DNA from: Bacillota bacterium
GTDB taxonomy: Bacteria > Bacillota_I > Bacilli_A > Acholeplasmatales > Acholeplasmataceae
Reading direction: 5' to 3'
Length of the DNA stretch: 38,740 nt
NCBI GenBank assembly: GCA_030830185.1
Contig: JAURNN010000007.1
Coordinates: 1 to 38,740 of the forward strand
In this document: positions 10,619-20,042 of the stretch, piece by piece
Position numbering within the stretch: the stretch's first letter is position 1
Layout: every line of letters begins with the position of its first letter
Notes under the pieces: model-generated
Seen by the model: the letters and a program-made list of their open reading frames with translations, nothing else
What the model was told of the DNA's origin: nothing
The model's database searches: none
Translations under genes and position numbers: made by a program

Positions 10619-10674
10619 TTTTTTTTAAGTAAAATTCCATGATTATACTATTATTTGATAAAGGAGAATATTTC

Positions 10675-11178
10675 ATGCGCTATTTATGGATGTATTCATT
10701 ATTAATGACAATACTTGTTTCTGTTTGGCTTTTACCAAGTCAAGAGATTCATGTTTCAAAACTTGAATCTCAACCATCATTTCAGATTACTGTCACAGGA
10801 GCTGTTGTTTTTCCAAAGACATTGACGTTTTATGAGCCTATCACTTATGAAGAAATTATAAATTATGTTGGAGGATTTAATCATTCCGATGTAAATTATA
10901 CGCCTCCAAGTTATGTTTTTACTCAATCTCAAGTACTCCATATTCCAGTACCTATACAAAACACTGAACTAACTGAAAATATTTTGAAAGTGAATATTAA
11001 TACAGCGTCTTTTCAACAATTACTTAGTATTCCATATATGACAGAAACGAGAGCTGCTGAACTCATCATTTATAGAAGAGAACATGGATTTTTTGATTCT
11101 ATTGAAGGATTGATTCATGTTAAATATATCGGAACTGCTACGATTGAAAATCTTCGTCCATTTATTACTACAACGTAA
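10675..11178 (+). CDS. comEA: Competence protein ComEA-like (SLBB + helix-hairpin-helix DNA-binding)
   Basis: N-terminal TM, VTGAVVFPKTLTFYEP.. (SLBB), VNINTASFQQLLSIPYMTETRAAELIIYRREHGFFDSIEGL (HhH); SD AAGGAG before ATG 10675. Confidence 0.88.
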   Translation: MRYLWMYSLLMTILVSVWLLPSQEIHVSKLESQPSFQITVTGAVVFPKTLTFYEPITYEEIINYVGGFNHSDVNYTPPSYVFTQSQVLHIPVPIQNTELTENILKVNINTASFQQLLSIPYMTETRAAELIIYRREHGFFDSIEGLIHVKYIGTATIENLRPFITTT

Positions 11179-13195
11179 TTTATTCATAACAATCATTTTC
11201 ATATTAACCATTTTTTATAGTGTTTTGTATCCATTATTTTTAATTGTTTGTATCTTGATATGGCTAAAATTTAAAAATCATATCAATTATCCATTGTTTT
11301 TCATCAGCATGATTATCTTTTTTAGTGGGTTGATCGATATTACCTCAAATATTACCTATGATCAATTCACTAATAAAGAAATCGTCATCATCGATAAACA
11401 AAAACAAACTCATATGTATCAATATATTGTTAGAGACCAACAATTTAAGTATATATATCACTCTTACATTGATTATACAATTGGCACAAACTTACATATC
11501 GATGGAGAAATCATACCATTTAATAAAAATACAATTCCTAATGGATTTCATCCAAAAGAATATTATTTGAGTAAAGGTATCATTGGAAGATTAAATCATG
11601 TAAAAGTCATCGTTGTTGATGAGAAAACGACCATCAAAGAGTGGTTTTATGATTGGAAAGAAACGTATCATGAAACAGAGGTTGAACCATTTATCGATGC
11701 TTTTATCTTTGATGATCAAAAAGAACTTCGAACGCTTAGCTTTGAATGGTTATTTTATTTATTTAGTGTGTCTGGTATACATATATTCGCACTAAGTCAA
11801 CTCATCATTTATCTTTTTAAAATTAGACAAATGAAGTTTCAAATATATACAAGACTTTTAATTGTCATCCTTTTTTTAATCTTTCAACCCTTCCATTATT
11901 CAATTATTCGAATACTTTTAATGAATATCGCAATCGTATGCTTGTTGATATTGAGATTTCAAATTCCTAAATATGTCATCTTGGGAATGATATGGATTTT
12001 AATTTTAATTGTTCAGCCTTTTAAGATATATGACATTGGTTTATTAATTAGTTTTTTCTTAGTGATGAATCTCTATTTAAGTATAGAAGATAAAACACAT
12101 CCAATCATCAATCAATATCATATTATTTTGTTAGCAGCATCACTAATTTTTTTATTTAATGGACGATTCTTACTGATTCCAATCATCATCATGCCAGTCC
12201 TTGTTTCTGTCATTATTTATACGATTTTTATGCCGACATTGTTGATGTTTATTTTACAAATCGAAATTATTTTTTTTATAGATTGGTTCAATAAATTATT
12301 TGATATGTTTAAAATCGTTCAAAATTATAGTGGTGTGATTCAACTTCCGATGCCATCAAACATGATTGTTTCCCTTGCTTTCATAGTCATTTTTTTAATG
12401 CATCTATCATCTTCTAAAAAAATGATTATGAAAAGACTTTTTCTGATGTGTCTCATCTTTTTGATTTCAGGGAAATTATTTGTACTAAACCAACCAGCAT
12501 CATTAATGTTTTTAGATGTTGGTCAAGGAGATGCTACTGTTTATATAGACAAAGATTGTGTGGTTGTTATTGATGCTTTTTCAAATGTTGAATCCTATTT
12601 AAGAAGTAAAGGAAAACAACATATTGATTATTTATTTTTAACCCATAGTGATTTAGATCACATAAAAGAAGCAAAAAGTCTTGTTGAAAATATGCAAATT
12701 CATCACGTGATAACAAGTCCTTACCAAGAAATAGAAGACATACCAACAACAACGACAATATATCAATTTCCAACAACTTTTTTTTGTGGTGAAATACGAA
12801 TAGATATTTTAGGTCCTGTTGATTCGATGTTTGATGATAATGATGATTCACTGATTATCCTTATCGATTTTTCAGGTAAAAAGATATTGTTTACTGGAGA
12901 CGCTTCAAAAGAAAGAGAAAAACAACTCATAAAATTGATCAATGATGATATCGATGTATTAAAAGTTGGACATCATGGTTCTAAAACATCAACCTCACCT
13001 GAATTACTTAATGCATTAAATCCTGAGTTTGGTATCATTAGTACATCGATTAATAATCGATACGGTATGCCACATCAAGAAGTCATCAATCAATTGAAAG
13101 TATTTCACATAAAGTATTTCATAACATCATTAGATGGTAGCATTCAAATGACCATTCATCAAGGAGAAATAAAATGGGAAACCTATCCACCATAA
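11117..13195 (+). CDS. comEC: ComEC/Rec2 DNA-uptake channel protein
   Basis: Multiple TM segments (LYPLFLIVCILIWL..., SVSGIHIFALSQ) plus C-terminal metallo-beta-lactamase domain (LMFLDVGQGDATVYI, FLTHSDLDHIKEA, ILFTGDASKERE, LKVGHHGSKTSTSPELL). Start uncertain because the frame overlaps comEA. Confidence 0.92.
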   Translation: MLNISELLRLKIFVHLLLQRNLFITIIFILTIFYSVLYPLFLIVCILIWLKFKNHINYPLFFISMIIFFSGLIDITSNITYDQFTNKEIVIIDKQKQTHMYQYIVRDQQFKYIYHSYIDYTIGTNLHIDGEIIPFNKNTIPNGFHPKEYYLSKGIIGRLNHVKVIVVDEKTTIKEWFYDWKETYHETEVEPFIDAFIFDDQKELRTLSFEWLFYLFSVSGIHIFALSQLIIYLFKIRQMKFQIYTRLLIVILFLIFQPFHYSIIRILLMNIAIVCLLILRFQIPKYVILGMIWILILIVQPFKIYDIGLLISFFLVMNLYLSIEDKTHPIINQYHIILLAASLIFLFNGRFLLIPIIIMPVLVSVIIYTIFMPTLLMFILQIEIIFFIDWFNKLFDMFKIVQNYSGVIQLPMPSNMIVSLAFIVIFLMHLSSSKKMIMKRLFLMCLIFLISGKLFVLNQPASLMFLDVGQGDATVYIDKDCVVVIDAFSNVESYLRSKGKQHIDYLFLTHSDLDHIKEAKSLVENMQIHHVITSPYQEIEDIPTTTTIYQFPTTFFCGEIRIDILGPVDSMFDDNDDSLIILIDFSGKKILFTGDASKEREKQLIKLINDDIDVLKVGHHGSKTSTSPELLNALNPEFGIISTSINNRYGMPHQEVINQLKVFHIKYFITSLDGSIQMTIHQGEIKWETYPP

Positions 13196-13198
13196 ATT

Positions 13199-13213
13199 TG
13201 GTATAATCTTTAT
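13199..13213 (+). promoter_or_regulatory. Extended -10 promoter (TGGTATAAT) of holA, predicted leaderless
   Basis: TGG-TATAAT (13202-13207), then CTTTAT, then ATG at 13214; no SD before holA. Confidence 0.55.
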
Positions 13214-14185
13214 ATGATAATAAAAAATTATGTTTGGATAAGTCCAAATAATCAACATTTACAAATACAAATTCAAAAACATATCGACACAATTAAAAAC
13301 GATACGTACGATCTCATCCAGTTTGATTGTAAAGAGAGTTCATTTTCAGATGTGTATGAAGCTATGATTACACCATCATTATTTTTTGATGCAAAAATCA
13401 TGCTTCTGTTCCATTTAGAGGAAATTTTAGAAGAAGACAATCATCGAGAAAAATTCATTCAAGTTTTACAAAGAAGTGATGAAGATTTAGTTTTATGTAT
13501 ACAAATAGAAAAAGCGCTAGATCATCCAGAGTTAAAAAAAGCATTTAATTTGTATGTTGATATTCAAAAAACAAGCCAGATGAATACTCAAGATATGTCA
13601 TCATACATTCAATCAAATTTGTTAGAAGATGATTATAGTATGGATTTTTCTACGCAACAATTTTTCTTAGACCGATTAAAAAATCAAGAAGAAACCATGT
13701 ATTCTTATTTAGCGATTTTAAAAACGTATAAGATGCAACAAAAAGTGATTTTGAAAGAAGATATTTTAATGATGGTACCTGCTCCAATTGAAGATAATAT
13801 CTTTGATATCGTTACCAGTTACATACAAGGTGACATTAAACAATCCTTATCACTTTTTGAAGACTTACTGGTTAGTCAAGAAGATCCTTTAAGCATTCTA
13901 TCTATGATAAGTCGAAAACTAATTGAAATCGAAGATGTAAAACGTTATTTAAAAGTAGGGTTAGATCAAAGGCAAATATCAGAAAAGATGAATGTTTCAA
14001 ATGGTAAAGCATATTATTTAATTAAAGAATCAAAATCACTTGAAACAAAAGACATCGAAAAAGCGATAGATGCCATCAATATTTTAGATTTTAAGATAAA
14101 ATCAGGTCAAATAGATAAAACGCTAGGTGTCTATTTATTTTTGATAGGAGGTCAAAATGAAACAACAGATAATCGCCATCATTGA
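13214..14185 (+). CDS. holA: DNA polymerase III subunit delta
   Basis: HolA-like architecture and length; position between comEC and rpsT as in Bacillus; NIFDIVTSYIQGDIKQSLSLFEDLLVSQEDPLSILSMISRK. Confidence 0.87.
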   Translation: MIIKNYVWISPNNQHLQIQIQKHIDTIKNDTYDLIQFDCKESSFSDVYEAMITPSLFFDAKIMLLFHLEEILEEDNHREKFIQVLQRSDEDLVLCIQIEKALDHPELKKAFNLYVDIQKTSQMNTQDMSSYIQSNLLEDDYSMDFSTQQFFLDRLKNQEETMYSYLAILKTYKMQQKVILKEDILMMVPAPIEDNIFDIVTSYIQGDIKQSLSLFEDLLVSQEDPLSILSMISRKLIEIEDVKRYLKVGLDQRQISEKMNVSNGKAYYLIKESKSLETKDIEKAIDAINILDFKIKSGQIDKTLGVYLFLIGGQNETTDNRHH

Positions 14186-14813
14186 TTTTGAAACAACAGG
14201 TTTCAAAGGTCGTGAAGATGACATTATAGAAATCGGTGCACTTTTATTTTCGACCTCAAATTTTGAGATTATTGATACCTATCAAACATTTATCAAAAGA
14301 GATCAACCTCTACCTCAAAAAATTATCGAAATTACGCATATTACAGATGGAATGCTTCAAACTCAAGGGATACCAAGAGTTGATGCAGCTCAACAATTAT
14401 TTCAATTTATTCCCGAAGAGGCTGTAATTTGTGGATATAATGTTATGTTTGATTTGAGTTTTTATGAAACGCTTATCAAAAAATATGTAAAAAGTGAGTA
14501 TCATATTAACAATGACATACTTGATGTTTTGACAATTTTTAGAGATTTAAGTACCACATCTCATAAACTTTCAGATGCAGTTGATTATTATCAAGTCACA
14601 ACGCCAAATACCCACCGCGCATTAGATGATGTGATTGCGACATTTGAAGTATTAAAAAAAATGCACACAGAAAATGCGCACATTATTGATACGTATAAAA
14701 ATATTATTGGCTATCCACCATTTAGAACATATTTTGGTTTGAAATTACCACATGTAAAATATTTACCACAAAGAAGTGGGATGAAAGATTTAATGCTTGT
14801 ATCTAAGCTATAA
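14157..14813 (+). CDS. 3'-5' exonuclease (DnaQ/PolC-type DEDD exonuclease)
   Basis: IAIIDFETTGFKGREDDIIEIGALLF, ITHITDGML, CGYNVMFDLSFYE, NTHRALDDVIATFEVL; SD GGAGGT inside holA. Confidence 0.92.
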   Translation: MKQQIIAIIDFETTGFKGREDDIIEIGALLFSTSNFEIIDTYQTFIKRDQPLPQKIIEITHITDGMLQTQGIPRVDAAQQLFQFIPEEAVICGYNVMFDLSFYETLIKKYVKSEYHINNDILDVLTIFRDLSTTSHKLSDAVDYYQVTTPNTHRALDDVIATFEVLKKMHTENAHIIDTYKNIIGYPPFRTYFGLKLPHVKYLPQRSGMKDLMLVSKL

Positions 14814-14814
14814 A

Positions 14815-14838
14815 AAAAAGAATGGATGCCATTCTTTT
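14815..14838. terminator. Bidirectional terminator between the exonuclease gene and rpsT
   Basis: AAAAGAATGG-ATG-CCATTCTTTT flanked by A and T runs between convergent genes. Confidence 0.85.
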
Positions 14839-15100
14839 ATTTTACGCCATTAACGAGTGTTGCTAACTGTGATTTGTTACGAGCAACGAAGTTTTTATGA
14901 AAGATACCCTTTGCTTGACCCTTGTCTAGCTTTTTACTTGCGAAAGCTAAGGTAGTTTTAGCAGCGTCGGCATCTTTACTTTCTACCGCACGCTCAACGG
15001 CTTTGATTGCAGTACGAACTGATGATTTATAAGATGCATTGAATAGACGTCTCTTTTCGTTCGTTTTATTACGTTTGATTTGTTGTTTAATGTTTGCCAT
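14837..15100 (-). CDS. rpsT: 30S ribosomal protein S20
   Basis: MANIKQQIKRNKTNEKRRLFNASYKSSVRTAIKAVERAV; SD GGAGGTG upstream on - strand. Confidence 0.97.
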   Translation of the reverse strand: MANIKQQIKRNKTNEKRRLFNASYKSSVRTAIKAVERAVESKDADAAKTTLAFASKKLDKGQAKGIFHKNFVARNKSQLATLVNGVK

Positions 15101-15205
15101 TGTTTCACCTCCAATTTACGCGATATTATTCTATCAAAACAAGACCAAAAAAGCAACAACAAAAACTTTTTTATGGTAAAATATGAATGTTATGAGGTAC
15201 TTAAA

Positions 15206-15772
15206 ATGAACTTAGCAAACAAATTAACACTATCAAGATTTGTGATTATACCAATCATGGTAATCATTGTCTATATTCAACCATTAGATGATCCAATTGG
15301 ATTTCTTGGATTAAGTATAGAGCAATTCATCATTTCGATATTATTTTTCTTGTCTGCTTTCACTGATTATTTAGATGGTTATATTGCACGAAAGACCAAT
15401 ACGATTACGATTTTTGGTAAATTCTTAGATCCTATCGCTGATAAGGCACTTGTTTTAACAGCGCTAACATATCTTTTATACTTAGGAGATATGCCTTACT
15501 GGGTTATTGTGATTATCTTTTTAAGAGAGTTTATTGTTAGTGGGTTAAGACTTGTCGCAGTAGAATCAAAAAAAGTCATTGCTGCAGGTAATTTAGGTAA
15601 ACAGAAAACAGCTTGGACAATGTTTGCAATCATGTTCTTTTTACTTAATTTACAACAATTTTCAATCATTGTATCTCAAATTTTAATCTTTATTTTTGTA
15701 AGCTTAACAATACTATCGGGGTTGGAATACGTGTATCACCACAAAACACTTTTTAAAAATAGTTTTAAGTAA
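15206..15772 (+). CDS. pgsA: CDP-diacylglycerol--glycerol-3-phosphate 3-phosphatidyltransferase
   Basis: NLANKLTLSRFVIIPIMV, CDP-alcohol motif DYLDGYIARKTNTITIFGKFLDPIADKALV; SD GAGGT before ATG 15206. Confidence 0.96.
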   Translation: MNLANKLTLSRFVIIPIMVIIVYIQPLDDPIGFLGLSIEQFIISILFFLSAFTDYLDGYIARKTNTITIFGKFLDPIADKALVLTALTYLLYLGDMPYWVIVIIFLREFIVSGLRLVAVESKKVIAAGNLGKQKTAWTMFAIMFFLLNLQQFSIIVSQILIFIFVSLTILSGLEYVYHHKTLFKNSFK

Positions 15773-15816
15773 AAATGACATCATCACCTATTATTAATCA
15801 ATAAGGAGTATTACCT

Positions 15817-16815
15817 ATGGATAAAGATAAAAGAAGTCAAGCATTAGACCAAGCACTTAAAAGTATTGAAAAACAATATGGTAAAGGTGCAATTATGAGA
15901 TTAGGGGATGAGCCTGATCGTAAAATTGAAGCAACACCTTCAGGATCTATCAACTTAGATATCGCTTTAGGAGTTGGTGGTTATCCTAAAGGACGTATTA
16001 TTGAATTATATGGACCTGAATCATCTGGTAAAACTACACTTGCATTGCATGCGATTGCCTCATCTCAAAAATTGGGTGGTAATGTCGCTTTTATTGATGC
16101 AGAACATGCATTAGATGCTCAATATGCAAAAAAACTAGGAGTAGATATTGATAATCTATTACTTTCCCAACCTGATACTGGTGAACAAGCTCTTGAAATT
16201 GCTGAAGCATTAGTTCGAAGTGGATCAATTGATATGATTGTTGTTGACTCAGTCGCTGCGCTTGTACCAGAAGCTGAAATCAACGGAGATATGGGTGATT
16301 CTCACATCGGTTTGCAAGCGAGACTTATGAGTCAAGCCATGAGAAAACTTTCGGGTATTATTTCAAAAACACATACGACTGCTATTTTTATTAACCAGAT
16401 TCGTGAAAAAGTAGGTGTGATGTTTGGGAATCCCGAAGTGACTCCAGGTGGACGTGCTCTTAAATTTTATTCTAGTGTTCGATTAGAAATAAGACGTTCT
16501 GAATCGTTAAAAAACGGCACTGATTTTATCGGTAATAAAGCTAAAATAAAAGTTGTCAAAAATAAAGTTGCGCCACCATTCAAAGAAGCAATGGTTGATA
16601 TTATTTTTGGTGAAGGTATTTCTAAATACGGTGAAGTACTAGATTTAGCTACCGATTTAGAGCTTATTCAAAAAGCTGGTGCATGGTATGCCTACAATAA
16701 CGAAAAAATTGGACAAGGACGAGATAACGCAAAGAAATATTTAGAAGACCATTCAGATATTTACCATTTATTAGAAAAAAAGATTTTAGAGCATTATCAA
16801 ATTTCATATGCATAA
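15817..16815 (+). CDS. recA: Recombinase RecA
   Basis: [88 protein letters not shown]. Confidence 0.99.
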   Translation: MDKDKRSQALDQALKSIEKQYGKGAIMRLGDEPDRKIEATPSGSINLDIALGVGGYPKGRIIELYGPESSGKTTLALHAIASSQKLGGNVAFIDAEHALDAQYAKKLGVDIDNLLLSQPDTGEQALEIAEALVRSGSIDMIVVDSVAALVPEAEINGDMGDSHIGLQARLMSQAMRKLSGIISKTHTTAIFINQIREKVGVMFGNPEVTPGGRALKFYSSVRLEIRRSESLKNGTDFIGNKAKIKVVKNKVAPPFKEAMVDIIFGEGISKYGEVLDLATDLELIQKAGAWYAYNNEKIGQGRDNAKKYLEDHSDIYHLLEKKILEHYQISYA

Positions 16816-16817
16816 AT

Positions 16818-16846
16818 AAAAAGCCATTCATAAGAATGGCTTTTTT
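16818..16846 (+). terminator. Terminator after recA
   Basis: AAAAAGCCATTC-ATAA-GAATGGCTTTTTT. Confidence 0.92.
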
Positions 16847-16849
16847 GTA

Positions 16850-17491
16850 TTAATTGACGCGATCTGGATTTAAATCATTTAGTGGAATTGAAATATATTC
16901 AGTGACAACCAGAGGATCAACTCGATCACTTAATACTTCGTTATAAGTAACCTTTAAATAAAGAATTGGATCTGTAATACTTACTAGAAACATTGGGCGA
17001 TAAGGATATAAAACATTATGCGTTAATGTGAAGACTGTATTCGATGTCGTAAGACCAAAAGGGAGAATAACTCTTGGTTGAGCAATGTCTCTATTAATTG
17101 AAAATAAAGGTTGAATGACAGGAGTGACTTTAATATCGTTTATATCTTTATTATTTTCAATCTCATATGTAATTCTGAACTCCATACTACCATTTGATAA
17201 ACTACCATCTTCATTTTCAATAGGTTTGGTTAGTTTAAGCCAATCGACATAAAGCGTAATATCTTCTAAGTCATCTAAAGATTTAAAATTTCTTACATAA
17301 ACACTATCTTCAGTGACTTCAAAATCAAAAGTGACGCGAGTCGATTGTAAATAAGGGCTTACATATGCAATTACAATAAGAAGTAAAGGTGTTAAAACTA
17401 AAAACAATGATAATGCAATTTTAGTTCTATATTTATGAAACAAACTCAATAGATTAGGTTTTGACGGATTATTCGTATGACTATTAGACAT
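16850..17491 (-). CDS. Membrane-anchored protein of unknown function (single N-terminal TM, extracytoplasmic domain)
   Basis: TM segment IALSLFLVLTPLLLIVIAYVSPYL near N-terminus then beta-rich domain; SD AGGGGAAC; TATAAT upstream on - strand. Confidence 0.7.
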   Translation of the reverse strand: MSNSHTNNPSKPNLLSLFHKYRTKIALSLFLVLTPLLLIVIAYVSPYLQSTRVTFDFEVTEDSVYVRNFKSLDDLEDITLYVDWLKLTKPIENEDGSLSNGSMEFRITYEIENNKDINDIKVTPVIQPLFSINRDIAQPRVILPFGLTTSNTVFTLTHNVLYPYRPMFLVSITDPILYLKVTYNEVLSDRVDPLVVTEYISIPLNDLNPDRVN

Positions 17492-17569
17492 ATATGTTCC
17501 CCTGATTCATAGATTTCTTTTTTTATTATACATGATTATTTATAAAGTTAAAAATATATCATACAAAGA

Positions 17570-17598
17570 TTGAAAACAGTGACAGAAAAATGTATAAT
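17570..17598 (+). promoter_or_regulatory. Sigma-70-type promoter of rny
   Basis: TTGAAA (17570-17575), 17-nt spacer, TATAAT (17593-17598). Confidence 0.8.
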
Positions 17599-17640
17599 GA
17601 AATAGTAGTTTAATTATATATTTTAAAAATGGAGGATATT

Positions 17641-19206
17641 ATGATTGATTCAATCGTATTGATTATCTCCATTTTGCTAACGTTAATTGTAAGTTTAATT
17701 CTTGGATATTTCATTCGTGTTTGGCATCATGAAAAAAGTATTCAAGCATCAAAAAAATTAGCAGAACAAATTGTTGAAGATGGTAAAAAAGAAGCTTCTA
17801 AATACAAAAAAGAAAGTATTATTGAAGCAAAACAAGAAATATTTTCGTTACGTAAAGAATTTGATAATGACATAAAAGAGCGTCGTCAAGTTGTCATCCA
17901 ACTTGAAAACAAAGTTTCTCAAAGAGAAGAAGCGCTTAATAATCGTTCCGTTTATTTAGATAAACGTGAGGAGTCTATATCAAATAAAGAACAAAAGTTA
18001 GAAGAACGTAAAGAGCAACTTGAACAATTAAATAGCAAAATGGAAATCGCTTTAAAAGAACAAGAAACCAAGCTGCAAGAAATTTCTAATCTGTCAGTAG
18101 ATCAAGCGCGTGAAATTATTATGAAGCGTGTTGAAGATAGTATGGCTGATGAAATTGCAAACTTTATTCGTGAAGAAGAAGATAAAGCAAAAGTTGAAGT
18201 TCAAAATAGAGCAAAATTATTAATGGCTAATGCCATGCAAAAATATGCCAGTGAAACAACAACTGAACGTACAGTTACAGTTGTAGATATTCCTAATGAT
18301 GATATGAAAGGCCGTATTATTGGTAGAGAAGGCCGTAATATACGTACTTTAGAGGCTTTAACAGGTGTTGATTTAATTATTGATGATACTCCTAACGCCG
18401 TCGTTTTAAGTGGGTTTGATCCTGTAAGACGTGAAATTGCGAAACGTGCACTTATGTCACTCGTCTCAGATGGACGTATTCATCCAGGACGTATTGAAGA
18501 GGTTGTAGAAAAAGCACGTCAAGAAGTTGATATGTTCATAAGAGAAGCTGGTGAAGAGGCTGTTTTCCAAACAGGAATTGGACGTATTCATCCAGACTTA
18601 GTGAAGCTCATAGGACGTTTATCATTTAGAACAAGTTATGGCCAAAATGTTTTAAAACACTCAATAGAAGTTGCATTTCTTGCAGGGAAACTTGCTGCTG
18701 AATTGCATGAAGATGAAATTTTAGCAAGACGTGCAGGTCTTTTACACGATATCGGTAAAGCAGTCGACCATGAAATTGAAGGTGGACACGTGGAAATCGG
18801 TATTAATCTCGTAAGTAAATACAAAGAACCTGCAGTAGTTATAGATGCGATCGCATCACACCATGGTGATAAAGAACCTGAATCGGTCATTGCAGTCTTA
18901 GTTGCTGCTGCAGATGCATTATCTGCTGCGAGACCAGGTGCAAGAAGCGAATCCATGGAAAATTACATGAAACGTCTTGAACAATTAGAAACAATTTCTA
19001 ATGCTGTGGTTGGGGTTAAAAAATCATTTGCGATTCAAGCAGGACGTGAAGTTCGTGTTATCGTAGAACCTGAAAAAATTGATGATTTAGCAATCATTAA
19101 AGTTGCAAGAACCATTAAAGAACAAATTGAAGAAAATATGACTTATCCTGGAACAATTAAAGTAACTGTGATAAGAGAAACAAGAGCATCAGATGTCGCA
19201 AAATAA
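17641..19206 (+). CDS. rny: Ribonuclease Y
   Basis: N-terminal TM, long coiled coil, KH domain ([26 protein letters not shown]), HD domain ([21 protein letters not shown]); SD GGAGG before ATG 17641. Confidence 0.98.
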   Translation: MIDSIVLIISILLTLIVSLILGYFIRVWHHEKSIQASKKLAEQIVEDGKKEASKYKKESIIEAKQEIFSLRKEFDNDIKERRQVVIQLENKVSQREEALNNRSVYLDKREESISNKEQKLEERKEQLEQLNSKMEIALKEQETKLQEISNLSVDQAREIIMKRVEDSMADEIANFIREEEDKAKVEVQNRAKLLMANAMQKYASETTTERTVTVVDIPNDDMKGRIIGREGRNIRTLEALTGVDLIIDDTPNAVVLSGFDPVRREIAKRALMSLVSDGRIHPGRIEEVVEKARQEVDMFIREAGEEAVFQTGIGRIHPDLVKLIGRLSFRTSYGQNVLKHSIEVAFLAGKLAAELHEDEILARRAGLLHDIGKAVDHEIEGGHVEIGINLVSKYKEPAVVIDAIASHHGDKEPESVIAVLVAAADALSAARPGARSESMENYMKRLEQLETISNAVVGVKKSFAIQAGREVRVIVEPEKIDDLAIIKVARTIKEQIEENMTYPGTIKVTVIRETRASDVAK

Positions 19207-19226
19207 AAGAGGCTATTGCCTCTTTT
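19205..19226 (+). terminator. Hairpin after rny (possible weak terminator/attenuator)
   Basis: AAAAGAGGC-TATT-GCCTCTTTT overlapping the rny stop; short T-run. Confidence 0.6.
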
Positions 19227-19242
19227 ATCATAAGGAGAATCC

Positions 19243-20007
19243 ATGAAATTTTTAATTATTGGTGATGTATACGGAAAACCAGGGCTTCAAGCATTGGAAT
19301 ATTTCTTGCCGCAATTAAAAGAGAAACATAACCCTCATTTTATTATTGTGAATGCAGAAAATGCTGCAAATGGAAGAGGCATCAATCAATCTATATATAA
19401 ATCTCTCATGTCTTTAGGCATTCATGTACTCACGATGGGAAATCACGTTTTTGCCAACAAAGAATTAGAAACGTTTATTGACCAATCCAACATTGTTCGT
19501 CCAATTAATTACTTACAAGCACCTGGAAAAGGATATCATGTCATGATGTTTAATAATCAAAAAATATTAGTAATAAATGCGCTTGGTCAAGCATTCATGA
19601 ACCAAAATGTACAAAGTCCTTTTCTAACCATTGAACAAACCCTTCATACCGTTGAACATGACATTTCGATTCTTGATATCCATGCAGAAGCAACGAGTGA
19701 AAAAGTCGCGTTAGGACATTATTTTGATGGAAAAATTGACATTATTTTTGGAACACATACCCATGTTCAAACACATGACAGTAGAATCATGCCAAAAGGA
19801 ACCTTTTATTTAACTGATGTTGGCATGACAGGTCCTTTAAATGGAGTGATTGGTGTTAAAAAAGAAATAGTTATTGACCGATTTATTAATGGATATTCGC
19901 TTCCTAATTCCGTTGATGATGGCGCGATACAACTTAATGGATGGTTTATTGATACACAGCTTAAAACACATCAACTCATTCATCTAGAGCATGATGAAAT
20001 GAAATAA
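19243..20007 (+). CDS. YmdB-like metallophosphoesterase (TIGR00282 family)
   Basis: FLIIGDVYGKPGLQAL, IIVNAENAANGRGI, TMGNHVFANKEL, FGTHTHVQTHDSRIMPKGTFYLTDVGMTGPLNGVIGVKKE; adjacent to rny. Confidence 0.95.
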   Translation: MKFLIIGDVYGKPGLQALEYFLPQLKEKHNPHFIIVNAENAANGRGINQSIYKSLMSLGIHVLTMGNHVFANKELETFIDQSNIVRPINYLQAPGKGYHVMMFNNQKILVINALGQAFMNQNVQSPFLTIEQTLHTVEHDISILDIHAEATSEKVALGHYFDGKIDIIFGTHTHVQTHDSRIMPKGTFYLTDVGMTGPLNGVIGVKKEIVIDRFINGYSLPNSVDDGAIQLNGWFIDTQLKTHQLIHLEHDEMK

Positions 20008-20016
20008 TGGTGCTTT

Positions 20017-20025
20017 TGCTATAAT
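20017..20025 (+). promoter_or_regulatory. Extended -10 promoter upstream of miaB
   Basis: TGC-TATAAT (TATAAT at 20020-20025), followed by GAGGG SD and ATG 20043. Confidence 0.55.
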
Positions 20026-20042
20026 AGATTTGAGGGATAATT

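Noticed and set aside
12567-12851. 94-aa minus-strand ORF inside comEC
   Set aside because: Antisense to the metallo-beta-lactamase domain; no evidence of independent coding.
15080-15205. N-terminal extension of the pgsA ORF in the track
   Set aside because: Antisense to the rpsT 5' end and its SD; conserved pgsA starts at MNLANKL (15206) with an SD.
18636-18956. 106-aa minus-strand ORF inside rny
   Set aside because: Antisense to the conserved HD domain; composition typical of shadow ORFs.
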